This document shows positions 1 to 12,328 of a stretch of 64,000 bases of DNA, one piece after another. Position 1 is the stretch's first letter; each line of letters opens with the position of its first letter. The DNA comes from Torreya grandis. Lineage: Eukaryota; Streptophyta; Pinopsida; Cupressales; Taxaceae. A model generated the notes under the pieces. The model saw only the letters and a program-made list of their open reading frames with translations. It did not search any database and was not told where the DNA came from. The stretch is taken from assembly GCA_037957365.1 (NCBI GenBank), contig JARHVA010000460.1:1-64000 (forward strand), given 5' to 3'. A program made the position numbers and the translations under genes.

Positions 1-171
1 AATAATATTTCAAATTAAATTTTAATTTATGGTAATATGGAAAGTGTAATAGTGAGAATGTAAAGATGAAAATGTATAGAAAATAATAAATAAATCACAA
101 TTATAACCAATCTCTATATTTAAGGGTTAGTGGTGTAAAAGTTTACATTACAAAGCTTCTAAAATTATAAT

Positions 172-172
172 T

Positions 173-258
<86 letters not shown>
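172..258. repeat. (TA)n microsatellite
   Basis: An almost uninterrupted run of alternating T and A, about 85 bases long, in very AT-rich DNA. It is expected to be length-variable and can form cruciforms. No gene adjoins it. Confidence 0.97.
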
Positions 259-260
<2 letters not shown>

Positions 261-699
261 ATTTAAAATATATTTTAAAAAAATAGAAAAAATATTCTAT
301 CAAAAGAGAGGTGGTGAAATGCATCACAAGTATAAAATTATTATAGGGGATTTTTATAATTATAAAAATATTCAAAAATGTGGTTTATTAGTAAATAAAT
401 ACAAAATGTTAATTTATATAAATGCACACATTAAAATTAAAATTAACTTATTTTCTTATGTTAATTTTTTCTATTGTTTATGCAAATAGTTATTTTAAAT
501 ATAAATAATTCTTGAATAAAACACAATATGTTAAAAATAAAAAACTAAATTTTATTCAAATATTTGACATCTCATATTTATAATAAATTTTATCTACAAT
601 TAAATACAATATTTTAAAATAATTTTTTATTCTTTTTAAAATTTATAATAATATTTTTTAAATAATTAAAAAAAAATTAATAAGTAAAAAAATCAAATT
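259..699. other. AT-rich sequence, nothing recognised
   Basis: Very AT-rich sequence with many short A and T runs and no open frame longer than background. I see no coding, RNA or repeat signature here. Confidence 0.6.
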
Positions 700-1175
700 T
701 TCATAGCATGAAATATTTCTAAATTTATTAGCAAACATCTTAAAATTATGTAGTGATTAAGAATTTCCACAAGTGAATTATTATAAATAGAATCTAGAAA
801 AAGATTATGAAATGAGAAGTTAAGGATGTTATAAATTTTCTAATTATAATAATATAAATTTGGTTAGCAATGATTTCTTATAAATAATCATAATCATGCT
901 AAGACGTTAATATTTTTTTACCCTATGGTAGAAGATATATAAGACTGAATTATACAATGATAGCTTACCGAATTTGGCTAATAAGACTAAATTATTTTGG
1001 ATTTCATATGATATCCCTTCACATAGACTTAAGTAAGAAATAATTAATACATTTAAGTATCATGATACATATATAACTACAAGACCAATGAATGGATATA
1101 TTAGAATTTAGAAAATAAGCATCTAATTTTTAATTATGAATTAGTACATTTACATGGGTTAGGTTCAGTATTGAA
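700..1175. repeat. Dispersed repeat, copy 1
   Basis: This stretch aligns by eye with 55940-56490. Both copies share, in the same order, a block around TTCATATG(A/G)TATC, a block around TACATATA, and an ending with CATCTAATTTTTA followed by TTTACAT and TTAGGTT. Identity is moderate, with many small indels, so the copies are old. Neither copy has coding potential or recognisable termini, so the type of element is unknown. Confidence 0.65.
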
Positions 1176-2939
1176 TATCACATTTGGGTTTCTATGGAAA
1201 AAATATTCTAGGTTCATTCTAAAGAATACATTTTATGCACATCTTTTTTCTCTATTAGTTTTGTATGATTCTACTTCTTTATTTGGTTCCATTTTCTGTA
1301 TTTATCTTGATTGACATTTATATATGCGTTTACCTTCATTTTACCTCTAGATATTGTAAGTTCTTTAAGACTGATGATGCCATCTTGTGCGACTTTAGTT
1401 TTGGCATGACCTTTGCCCATTTTAAAAAAATTTCTAAGTTCTTAAGCACTACAATCATTTTCTAACATGGTTCCTTACCATTTGGTCTTTTTCCATGCAT
1501 CCAGATACCTATGTTTTTAGGTGTCACACTCTACTCATGTGCTTACATGCCCCACAAATCTATGTATCATTTGATTGATTTTGAATTCTTGGGTATACAC
1601 TATTTACTCCTTGGTCGATGTCCTTCATGTGCATCCATTCTTGACCTCCATTTCAATTACCTTTCACTAAGATTTTAATCCCTTTTCCTATTTTTTCACC
1701 AGCATGCTTTCCACATTGGTAAAAATATTTAACTCTTATTTTAAAGCACTTTTTAGCATGGTGAATTTGGTATATTCCTCATATCACTTGTCCAACACAC
1801 CTTTAGCATTTCCTTCATGGTGTACCTTTGTTATGTAGTTTTTTAGTGTTACCACTTATCAATTTTGATTTTCTATGAATGATCTAATCCTACACAGTTA
1901 CCATTTTTGGTGGGATATTAACCATGTGTACTCTTTCCTTATTCATTCTTCGGTTCTTCACTCCCTTTATTTTTTATGCCACCTTTCCCTAAAATATTCT
2001 TTTGCATTTTTAGGCAATATGCTTTCTTTTCTCTAGCATGCCTCCTTGCCCTACAAGTCTTTCATATCGATTCAATCCCAACTCTGCTTCTATCTTTATG
2101 ATTATTCATATCCCATGTAATGTTTATCATACTTGTAATTTTATTTTCCACCTCAAACTAAATCATGTGCCTAGTCCTCCAACACAAGAATTTTCATTAT
2201 GGGGTCTTCCGTTTTGTCCCCCAATGTAAATATCAATCTTCCTTTATTGCAATTGTCAATAGGGTATACATTTGCTTCCTTAAATTTGTCATGCACCAAA
2301 GAGAGTTCACAATGAAAATGGTGAAATGACACTCACCCAAAACATTAGACCTCAGGCATAAGTCTTCCATAATAAATATCCCATTGAACTCACCCAATTC
2401 GAATTATGATGTTACACACATAATTACAAAGCATAATGCATAATTATTCCCAAAGATCTAAAATAAGATACAATAACTTACCAAAAAACAAAAATATATA
2501 AATAAAATGGCATATTCCTTATTAAATATGTCATAGGCCTTATTACAACAAAAAACATGAATTTGAGGATGTTTTTAGGTAAAAAGCAAAATATGCATAT
2601 CTTGGGGAGTCTCTTATCAAAAGTCATCTACTTTAGGTGTTTCATCTTCTACTTCTGGAGTTTACTCTAACTTAGTGTCACATAATTCTATTATAATGAA
2701 GTTCACATCCTCCACATGATATTATTTCTCATACCATCCCCATATTGTGTAGGTCCTCACAATAATTCTAGATTAAGACTTTCCCCTCTACCTAGGGTCA
2801 TTTTCTAGCCATCACTTTATGCCAAATCTAAATATTATTGAGCCTCTTGATCTCATTCTCATCCATTTCCTCTATTTTAAAATCTTTCTCCCATAATAAT
2901 TCATAGATACCATGCCCCTTTCATCTTCAACCCTCATGT
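1176..2939. other. Intergenic, no supported gene
   Basis: Short open frames occur at 1265-1465 and 2038-2229, but neither resembles a known protein. On the minus strand, 2590-2930 reads as a broken acidic stretch that could be decayed retroelement coding sequence. I cannot name the family. The interval ends at the left edge of element A. Confidence 0.5.
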
Positions 2940-5900
2940 TGTTGGAAGTAAAATTACAGAGATGGGGGGGGGGGGGGGGGTGGGGGGCGCGGGTGAATCA
3001 ATCTTCAAAAACTTTATCTAACAATCTTACTTAAGCAATCATAGATCATTTAAACAAGCGTGTACATCATTTTAAGAATAAACACCAATCTACAAGAGCA
3101 TGAAATGCATGAAAATAATATATATGTGGAAAACCTCAAAGGACCCATTGATGATGCAAATGGACTACATTCCTATAAGACAAAAACCAATTTTAGTAAA
3201 TCACCCACTTCAGATGGAGCACCAAATCCAACTAGCCAAGCACCAAATTTCAAGGAGGCATAAACCCCCTAGGTGACTCAGCATTAACTTAGCCACCTAT
3301 AATAGATGATGATCTTCTTCCTCAGATCTTCACACACTTCTATCCCTCTCAAACTGGCCTCAAGCCTTCTTCATTTAACTAGCTCTCTTCTTGACTTGAT
3401 CAAGTCATAAGACTTTGATCCTCATATATAGAACCTCTATCAAAGATTCATCTCTATCCTATGCATTCATATAATGGTCTATAAGATCTTATTCTACTTA
3501 CCAAGTGTTATATTATTTTCTTACACTCTTCACACTCACCATTTCTCCAAATAGGCCTAAAATTACCTAGTGTTTATACAATTCAACGAATCATATCCTT
3601 ATTAATTGTTAAAAAATTCTTATCTTCATAGGTCAGCCATAGAATGGATCTTAATACATATCATAGAGATGGATCAAATGTTATTTGAGTCCCTTTAGGT
3701 CTGACCTACTTCAATTATCTCTTATCATTTCTTTAGGTCTTAAGGAGACCTAATCTCATTAGGCTTACTTAGCACATGATATAATTTATCTTCCTTCAAA
3801 CACTTCCAAACTTCACATGTGGTAGGAAAATATATTCAAACACTTATAAAACCCCTGATAAGTTCATCTAGGATTCATATCACTTTTTAGTTTAAACCAC
3901 TGTTCACAATAGGCCTATGCATACATAGAAAATATATCATGATCAAATGAAGCATAAAAACCTATTTTCCAAACAACCATGGAAAAATATCATATATAAA
4001 GAAACTTGATGACCTAAAAATCATTATTATGTGTATTATACTTCATAACTTAAGGTAAAAATACTCACAACTTTCTCTACAAGTAGCCCACTCAAAACTG
4101 CCAACTAGCCTCAAAACACAGTCTTGAAAACTTGAACTTATGACACCTCAAGGAACATACTCAAGGTATTCCAAAATATGAACATGATCTTTAAAAATAC
4201 TGAGATTAACCTCCATAAAAAAATATCATAAGCACTAATGGATACTATTGGTCTCACAGACCAATCTATTATCATTCTCTCTCGTAGACGTTAATTAGAC
4301 AAGCCATTTTGGCTTCAATGTTCCAACCTCTTACATTGAATTTCAAGATTTTTAAAATAATGAATAGGTCATTAAAGTTAAAAAAAAATATAATTTACAT
4401 TAGATTCATCAAATCATGGCATAGAGTTTCAAATCCATCGCCGCAACTTGCTTACCCATAACTACCATATTACTTTCAAACACAGTCATGGTGATAATGA
4501 CCTTCAACACCTGTGTAGAAAATTTTAGAAACTTTTGATGCATGTGGATGATATTATGAGAAAATTATATCTTTATAAAATATAAGTATAACATTATCAA
4601 ATAGTAATATTCATCTTGCAGGCCAATCTCAGGAACTTGCACCTTCAATGTTTCATCTACACTAGAGAGGTCAACTTATGAGCAATATTTTAAACATATC
4701 CACTGACATTCAAAACATATATCCAACATGAAAATGTATTAAAATTCTTTAAAAACATATCCATTCACTTGGATTCATCCTTAGAATATATTAACACATC
4801 CCTAATTAACTTCTCACTTCTACCTAGTTTTCTCACTCCTTACACTACTAGGTTTATTAGCGATTGGTCAACTTGTATGATAGGTTTAGAACCCTAAGGG
4901 ATAGAACCTAATAAAAAAACACCATGGACATATTATATAATTTTCAATATTTAACTTTCATTAATTTATACACTTTGACTCAGTCAACTCTAATTGCTAT
5001 AATAAATTACAAAATAATAAGATTTTTCCTATAGGTTCCACTCACTCACCTGATAAACCAATCATAGATGGAGAATATTGGGAGAGTTTAATCTAAAATC
5101 TAATAAATTATCTGGCCATATAAATCCATTTTGAGAACTTTAGAAAAAGATCTTTCACATTGGATCTAAGTTCAGTTTCTTTGAGGGTTCAAACCATGTT
5201 ATAGTCTTAATGATCAATCATAAAGATCAGCTCCTCATTCCAAAAACCAATGATTGTAAATTTTATTTAAAACCATTACCCATCTACCATTACTATATTA
5301 GGCCCTCATGCATATGTTACACTTGCAAACAAACACTTGAAAAACCTTCTTGAGTAGACAAATCTTCTTTTTGTGTACTCGAGAGACCTTAAGACAATTT
5401 TTCTTGCTTTAAGCTTCAAATTTTGACCTAAAACTTGCTCAACATACCTAAAAAAACATCACACCATTTAAAATTATTGCATTCTCATTCTTACCTGGGA
5501 AACTGATCCTGATACCTCATTTGGTCACCATCTCTCTCTTTGCTCTCTATACCTTGATTTGCATGCCACATTAAGCCTTGAAATTGACCTTATAACCACT
5601 ATGTAAGATATTAACACCTCATGTACATGACATAAAACCTCCCATCATGATTAAACATTTTAAAACATTCTTCATATGTATTTTTAACAATTCATGATGC
5701 CTCATTAGGCCAAGTAGGGTCTAGAGGTGGTTTAGTTGCATACTAGGTTTGTAGGTTTTACCCCTGTAGGCTCACCCTTAGACTCAATTGAGTGTTCCAA
5801 AGCCTCATAATCATGATAAAAAACCTCATATATCTTCTTATTTTTATATTCAACAAAAGATCTTTTTATCTTGACAAACCATCTTCAAAACTACTTATAT

Positions 5901-6167
5901 ATCTCTATAGAGTTCGACTAAGGATCTCTATATCTCATTGTGTTCTATGTCGAGTCTTCAAAACTATTTCCAAAAAGCTTTTTTCAAAACTATTGATGAA
6001 TTATCAAGCCTTAAAATTATATATCAATAGAAAGACATTAGGTTTCTTGGATTTCTTATCATATTAGGCATACAAGCTCATACCCCACACACCATGCATC
6101 TATTAATGAGATCAACCTTGACATCAAATGATATTAACCTTGACATCAATAAAAACATTTCTCAAAA
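2940..6167 (-). repeat. Element A 3' LTR (left copy)
   Basis: About 3228 bp, aligned along its whole length with 9054-12328. Both copies contain, in order, a TCATTTAAACAAGC block, a CTCTCAAACTGGCCT block, a CATCTACACTAGA block and a CTCATACCCCACACACCATG block near the right end. It starts TGTTGGAAG. The right terminus, expected to be CAACA, is degraded to an A-rich string. Confidence 0.85.
2964..2990. repeat. G-rich homopolymer tract in an LTR
   Basis: A run of 17 G, a T, six more G, then CGCGGG. The matching place in the partner LTR (about 9075-9082) has only a short G run, so the tract expanded after insertion or is a sequencing or assembly artefact. The G strand could form a quadruplex. 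Confidence 0.9.
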
Positions 6168-6180
6168 AACTCCCCATTTG
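6168..6180 (-). promoter_or_regulatory. Element A polypurine tract
   Basis: On the minus strand this reads CAAATGGGGAGTT, directly before the 3' LTR. That is the expected composition and position of the plus-strand priming site. A TCAAAGGGGGAT string further upstream (about 6260-6275, minus strand) resembles the purine-rich segment often found after pol in plant copia elements. Confidence 0.7.
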
Positions 6181-7435
6181 TCATTTATGGAAAAAAAATA
6201 TTTAATATGATCACTCTCATATCCCCTAGTCTGCTCAAACTCCCTTCTTTGAATTTATCCCCCTTTGACATTAGTGACAAATGTCTTCGACAACTCTTAT
6301 CTAGATTCATATCTTCTTACAACACATGTTAAGAAGAATCAAAGGAAGATGTTTCCCCTTACTCCATCCATAGTATTTTAAGTTAATATTTATTTATCCA
6401 TATTTATGGCATAAAGATGAATGATGTCTAATTTATCTTCATGATTTTGCATACCTTTCCTGTACTATACACCTACTCTTGAAGCTCATGAATTATCTAA
6501 TTAGCTCCCTATGAGCTGATACTATCACTTCTTAGAAATTAATTTATGATTTTTTGGACCTTTGACATTTTTTCATACCATATAGACTCCTATTATCATC
6601 CTCTTAGGTCTTTACCCCATATTTTATCTATCTACAACATGACATCCCTTCTTATATCATTCTATTAACTAGGTTTTTGCATACATGCCCTACTATGATA
6701 AAATCCTATCATATCTTGCCTTCATCAAGTTTATAAATCCACCATGTCATAGACCCCATCATGACAACTCTTCAATGAAACATTCTTATGTGCATTGTCA
6801 CAACTTACTACCAATTGAATAAACCTTGCTCTCACCTAGACACCAATATCAAAATAACTACTCTCTTGACAAATAATTCAAAGTAATCAAGATCCCCATT
6901 TATCTTAACAACTTATTAATCATATGAAACAATAATACACATAGACCATATCCATGCACAGATAAGCACAAATATAATATGTTATAAAAAACTTACCTCT
7001 CAACATGTCTTCATACCTTTTCACATACAATACCTGTCAAAGCTCAACAAGCATCCACCATGATTCCACTTACAAATGAGTGTCTCCATGAAGCCTAATA
7101 GAGTCACCCCTTCCATAGGGAAATATAAAAACACAAATTTAGGAGATTACCATATCTCCATGCTCTCAAAATATTGAATATTTTTCAACATCCTTCTAGG
7201 ATTGATTGTCAACATAGGCTTGACCTTTGACTTGGCCTTTTCATTATCCACCTTGTCATCCTTCTTATTTTATTTGAATTCCTTATTAACACATGCAGAT
7301 AAAAAGTGTTAGTGACATTCCATTACTTATGATCCTTGTTATATCTTAGAAAACATCCAATCTTGGTTTATGATTTGATCATGACTCACCTTGTCATCCT
7401 TCTTCTTCTCTATCTATGTTTTAGATTAAGGTAAA
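6181..7435 (-). other. Element A internal region, unrecognised remnant
   Basis: Internal DNA between the polypurine tract and the GC-rich segment. On the minus strand there are short Lys/Asp-rich stretches (for example around 7230-7290), but no retroviral motif can be assigned. It is probably the collapsed remainder of gag-pol and 3' leader sequence. Confidence 0.5.
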
Positions 7436-8160
7436 AACAGGTTTTGAAGGGGCCCCAAAACCCTGTACAGATCAAGAAAGATAAAATGTTACAAACTGCC
7501 AAGGAAGGCAAACCTACTAAAAAATAGTAACAAGACCAGGTTTTAGAAGGACCTGAAACCTCAACAAAACCAGGTTTAACAACCTGAAACCATGCTAAAA
7601 CAATATTACATTAGCAACCATCATAAACCATGAAAAAAGAACCCCATAAAACCATTGGATTCTCTGTCACCAAGAAAGAAGAAGACACCGTCAGATCCAA
7701 CAATAGTGACGGCCATACCCAGGATCAACTCCTCAACCCCTACAAAAAATGCAACCCAAAACCCCTGGTCCCGTCGCCACCACTACCCAACCCATCCACC
7801 CTAAAGTCTGCAAGGATCACCCCCTACACCCAGAGGAAATGCCACCATGGCAATCTAAATATCTCCAGAAAAAAAAATGATCCGCTCAGAATAGGGTAAT
7901 GGTCAGCACAACAGCCACAAAATGGAAGACCGAGGAAAAATACAGATCCACACTAATTTCAAGAACAGGGCTCGTCCGCAGCAAAGGATATCTCCATTTG
8001 CCCCAAACAGGGTGCCGCGTCTCAAAAACAAACCATAGAGGAATCAAAGATTCCCCCATCCAAAAACCATTTACTTCGAAAGCCAGTTCATGGTGGCCAT
8101 CCAACTCAGAATATAAAACCAGTCCAAGTTCCAACCACTAAATAGATATCCGAAGCGAAA
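7436..8160. mobile_element. GC-richer insert inside element A, possibly a LINE 3' fragment
   Basis: About 720 bp with clearly higher GC than its surroundings, splitting the internal region of element A. On the minus strand its end contains two related blocks, TTTCAGGTCCTTCTAAAACC and TTTTGGGGCCCCTTCAAAACC, followed by TTTTTACCTTAATC. This style of ending is seen in plant LINE 3' tails. Open frames exist on both strands (7630-7899, 7899-8141 and the minus-strand frame 7886-8134), but I recognise no domain. I found no convincing target duplication. It could also be a captured genomic fragment. Confidence 0.4.
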
Positions 8161-8329
8161 TAAATAAAAATTGTTGTAATTATATCTTGGTAAGTAGTGT
8201 ACCTTGATCCATAGGCTAATCATGAATAGTTTTCACCTTCTTTGGTCTCCATACCATGATTTATCTCTTAGGAGATCCCAACATCTTATTATGACTTGAG
8301 GACTTATTCAATTTGATATTAAAAAATAT

Positions 8330-8880
8330 TTAAATATGACCAACATATTCACACTTACAGTAAATGACCTTACTTTTTTTAGACATACCTCTTTGTTGAT
8401 GTGTTCTATTATCTCTTCTTGTACAACTTCTTCCTTTACCATAGTCCCATGAAAAGTCATTCTTTAGTGGCATCCTTATATAGTCCTTTTATTTATGTCC
8501 AAACTAATAACAAGTAAAATAATGACCATTGAAAGCATTAAAATATCTCATGGAGTTAGGCTGTCTATTAGAATTTGTCTTCATTTTGAGGTTGACCTTG
8601 TTCACCTTTTGATCTTATTTGAAACCAAGACCTATGCTAAGATTAGAGACTTCTGACCACTTAACATGTAATCTAGATCCTTAGTGATATTTTCAAACTT
8701 TTCATAGGTCTTAATCTTACTCATTTTGTCTATAAGATTCTTATGCTCAACCTTTTAAGAATCTAGCCCTGTCTTCAATTGGTCATACTCAATTTCATTT
8801 AATCTAATCTTACATTGACATCTTCTAGTTAATTATTGATATCCTTGATAGTCTTATTTTGATAATTCAAATCATCAAGG
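8330..8880 (-). pseudogene. Element A gag remnant with two zinc-knuckle relics
   Basis: Read on the minus strand from the primer site, there is first a lysine- and glutamate-rich probable coiled coil (about 8870-8700). A LSGQKS-like segment followed by GLGFK comes next (about 8660-8600). Two CCHC-type relics follow. The first (8480-8520) reads CYxFGHKxKDY, with its last Cys changed. The second (8331-8372) reads YCKCEYVGHI and then stops. This order (coil, QK block, knuckle, knuckle) fits copia SIRE-like Gag. Several frameshifts and stops make it non-functional, and the N-terminal part of Gag is missing. Confidence 0.7.
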
Positions 8881-9038
8881 GAACTTGTGATCTTAGCTTC
8901 AAGGTCTACTTATACTTATCCTTCTTCACTTTCATAGTATACTTATTCATCATACATGTATTCTTCTTATTGATCACAAGACATCTTGTGCTTCTTAGGA
9001 TCACCTTCAAACTATTGAACTTGTATTCAAAAGGAATA

Positions 9039-9051
9039 GGATTTGATACCA
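9039..9051 (-). promoter_or_regulatory. Element A primer-binding site (Met-tRNA type)
   Basis: On the minus strand it reads TGGTATCAAATCC, two bases from the end of the 5' LTR. It differs slightly from the usual initiator-Met complement TGGTATCAGAGC. Its place and sequence fix the minus orientation of element A. Confidence 0.8.
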
Positions 9052-9053
9052 TT

Positions 9054-12000
9054 TATTTAAAGAAAAATTACTAAGAGGGGGATTAAATTAGTCATAAAAA
9101 ACATTATTTAATAATATTAATTAAGCAATTATAGATCATTTAAACAAGCATGTACATCATAACAAGGATAAACACTAGTCCACAAGAGCATGGAACATAT
9201 GAACACAGTATATATATGGGAAACCATCAATGGGAATAAATACACTGATGATGAAAATGTGATATATTTATATAATAATAATAAAAAAAAAAAATAGTGA
9301 ATCACCCACTTCACATGGATCACCAACCCCAACTAGCTAAGCACTGACTCAGCTAGGCTTTAACAAGCACCAACTTGCAAGGAGGCACCAATCCCATGAT
9401 TGACTTACTAAAAAATAATCCAATTAAAATAATTTATCACATTAATAATAATTTGTTTCTCATATAACATAATATTATATTCTTCCTCATCTCTTCGCAC
9501 ACTTATATCCCTCTCAAACTGGCCTCTATCCTTCTTTGCTCAACTAGCCCTCTTTTTGACTTGATTAGGTCATATGACCTTGATCCTAATATGCATAAAC
9601 TATATAAAAAATTCATATATGATCCTATAAACTCATATAATGGTATATAATACCTTATTATTCTTACCAAGCGTTATATTATTTTCTTACACTCTTCTCA
9701 CTCACTACTTCTCCAAACAGACCTAAAATTGCCTAGTATTTATACAAGTCACTTGATCATATCCTTATTAGTTATAAAAACATTATTATCTTCTTAGGTT
9801 GGCCATGGAATGGATATTAATAAATATCATATGCATGTATAAAATATTTTTTGATTCCATTTAGGTCTGACTTACTTTAATTAGGCCTCATGGAGACCTA
9901 ATCCTATTAGGCCTACTTAGCACACATTACACTTTGCCTTCCTTGGAATAATTAAAACATGTTAGGAAAATATCATAAAACACTTATATATACCTATTAA
10001 AATATCATATAGTATTCATAACATTTTATAGTTGAAACCATTACTTGGACCCCTTTTCAAAGCATTGTTCACAATAGGCATATGCTTACATAGAAAACCC
10101 ATCTTGATCAACTGAAGCATAAACACTTATTTTACAAAAAAAACATGGAAAAAATAATATATACATAAAAATAATGACCTTAGGGTCACTATTTTTATTA
10201 TAATTCATAACTCATGGTAAAAAGACTCAAATCCTTCTCTATAATTAGCCCACTAAGAACTGCCAACTAGCCTCAAAACACAGTCATGAAGAATTAAACT
10301 TATGACACTTAGAGGAACATAATCAAGGTATTAAAAATAATGAATATGATATTATAAAAATATTATAATAACCTATATCAAAAATATCAAAATCAATAAT
10401 GGATACTATTGGTCTTATAAACCAATCTATTGTCATTCTCTCTCATAGACCTCACTTAGTCAGACAAGCCATTTTGGCTTTAATGTTCTGAAATATTACA
10501 CTAACTTATAGTATTATTAAAATAATTAATAGGTAAATAAAGTTATAAACAAAAAAATAATGTTAATTAGGCTCATCAACTCATGGCATAAATTCTCAAA
10601 CTCATCGCTACAACCAGCTAACCCAGAACTGCCATTTTACCTTCAAACATAGTCATGGTAATAATGACCTTCAAAACTTGTGTTAATACTTTTAGATAAT
10701 TATAATGCATGTTGATGATATTATTAGAACATTATTAATTTATAAAATATAAGGATAACATTTTCAAATTGAAATATTAGTCTTGTAAACTATTCTCATG
10801 AACTTGCACCTTCATTATCTCATCTACACTAGATAGGCCAACTTATGAGCTACATTTTCAACATATACACTAACTTACACAACATATATCTAACATGAAA
10901 ATTTATTAAATATATTTAAAAACATATTCATTCATTTGGATTTAGACTTAGTCCATGTTTTCACATCCCTAATCAACTTCTCACTTCTGCCTAGTTTTCT
11001 CATTGTCTACACCACTAGGTCTGTTAGTGATTGGTCAACTTGTATGATCAGTTTAACAACCCTAAAAGATATAACCTGATAAAAAACCATCATGGACATA
11101 GTATAAAAGTATAAATATTCAACATTAATTCATTTATTAATTTTTAATTGATCAACTTTGATTGTTATACTAAATTTATGAGAAATAAGACCTTTCTTGT
11201 AGGGTCAACTCACTCACCTAACAAACAAATCACACTTGGAGAAACTTGGGATAGGTTAATACAAACTCTAATCACTTATATGGCCATACCAATCCATTAT
11301 TATCACTTTGTAATAATATATTTCACATTAGGTTTGAGTTAGGGCTCTTTGAGGGTTTAAACCATCTACAGTCTTAACAATCAGACATAAAGCTTAACCT
11401 TTAATTATAGAAACCAATGCTTGTAACTTTGAGATAGGACCCTTACCAATATAACATGAATAACTTATGTCATCATGAAAATTACTCACATGAAAATTAA
11501 CACTTAAAAAGCCTTTTTAGGTAGACAACTCTTCATTGTGTGCACTTGAGAGACCTTGAGACATTTTTATTGCTTTAACCTTCAAATTTAGACCTAAAAC
11601 TTGGTTAAAATACCTAGAATAATCAATCACACCACTAAAAGTTCTCAAATTCTCATTCTTAACTTAGAAATGGATCTTGATTCCTCATATGGTCACCATC
11701 TCTCTCTTTGCTCTCTAGACCTTGATTTGCAAGTTACATTAGGCCTTGAAACTGACCTTCTAACCACTATCAAAGATCTTAATAGCTCATGTACATTCCA
11801 TACAACTTAATATCATGTTTTGCCACTGTTAAACATTCTTCTTATGTCTTGTCAATAATTGATGATGCCTCTTTAGGCCAATTAGGGTCTAGAGGTGGTC
11901 TAGTTGCGTACTAGGTTTCTAGGTCTTACCCCTATAAGCTCACCCTAAGACTCACTTGAGTGGTACAAAGCCTCATAAGTATGATAAAACAACCTCATAC

Positions 12001-12328
12001 AACATCTTCTTTGGAGATTCAATAGAATATATTCATAGTTTTATAGAGCATCTTCAAATCTACTTATGTAGATCTATGGAGCTTGATTAAGGATCTTCAT
12101 AGCTCACTATGTTCTATGTTGATTGTTTAAAAATGTTGAGAAAAAGGTATTTCAAAAATTGTTGATGGCTTCTCAAGCCATCAAATTCTATCTCAATAGA
12201 GAGATATTAGGTTTCTTGGCTTCCTTATCATATTAGGCATAGTAGCTCATACCCCACACACCATGCTACTTGACATCAATGACATCAAATTATATAAACT
12301 TTGAAATCAATGACAATACTTCTCAACA
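9054..12328 (-). repeat. Element A 5' LTR (right copy)
   Basis: About 3275 bp, paired with 2940-6167. Its outer end reads TTCTCAACA, the inverse of the TGTTG that opens the left copy. The inner end is degraded (TATTTAAAG where the partner has TGTTGGAAG). Small open frames in it (for example 11148-11342 and 11601-11810) are not conserved in the partner LTR, so I do not treat them as genes. Confidence 0.85.

Larger units (their letters stand above)
2940..12328 (-). mobile_element. Element A: copia-like LTR retrotransposon, internally deleted
   Basis: Two direct repeats of about 3.2 kb enclose only 2.9 kb of internal DNA. The outer ends are TGTTG at 2940 and CAACA ending at 12328. CATGT (2935-2939) and CATAT (12329-12333) form a likely 5-bp target duplication with one mismatch. 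A Met-type primer site lies next to the right LTR and a purine tract next to the left LTR, so the element reads on the minus strand with its 5' LTR on the right. Gag remnants next to the primer site (coiled coil, two zinc-knuckle relics) resemble the copia SIRE/Maximus type. Protease, integrase and reverse transcriptase are not recognisable, so this is a deletion derivative or a non-autonomous family member. The LTRs have diverged considerably, so the insertion is old. Confidence 0.85.

Noticed and set aside
1265..1465. 66-codon frame near the left edge
   Set aside because: Aromatic- and Ile-rich translation typical of AT-rich noncoding DNA. No initiation context or homology.
7886..8134. Overlapping open frames on both strands in the GC-rich island
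   Set aside because: Higher GC removes stop codons. Neither frame shows a domain, so I describe the island only.
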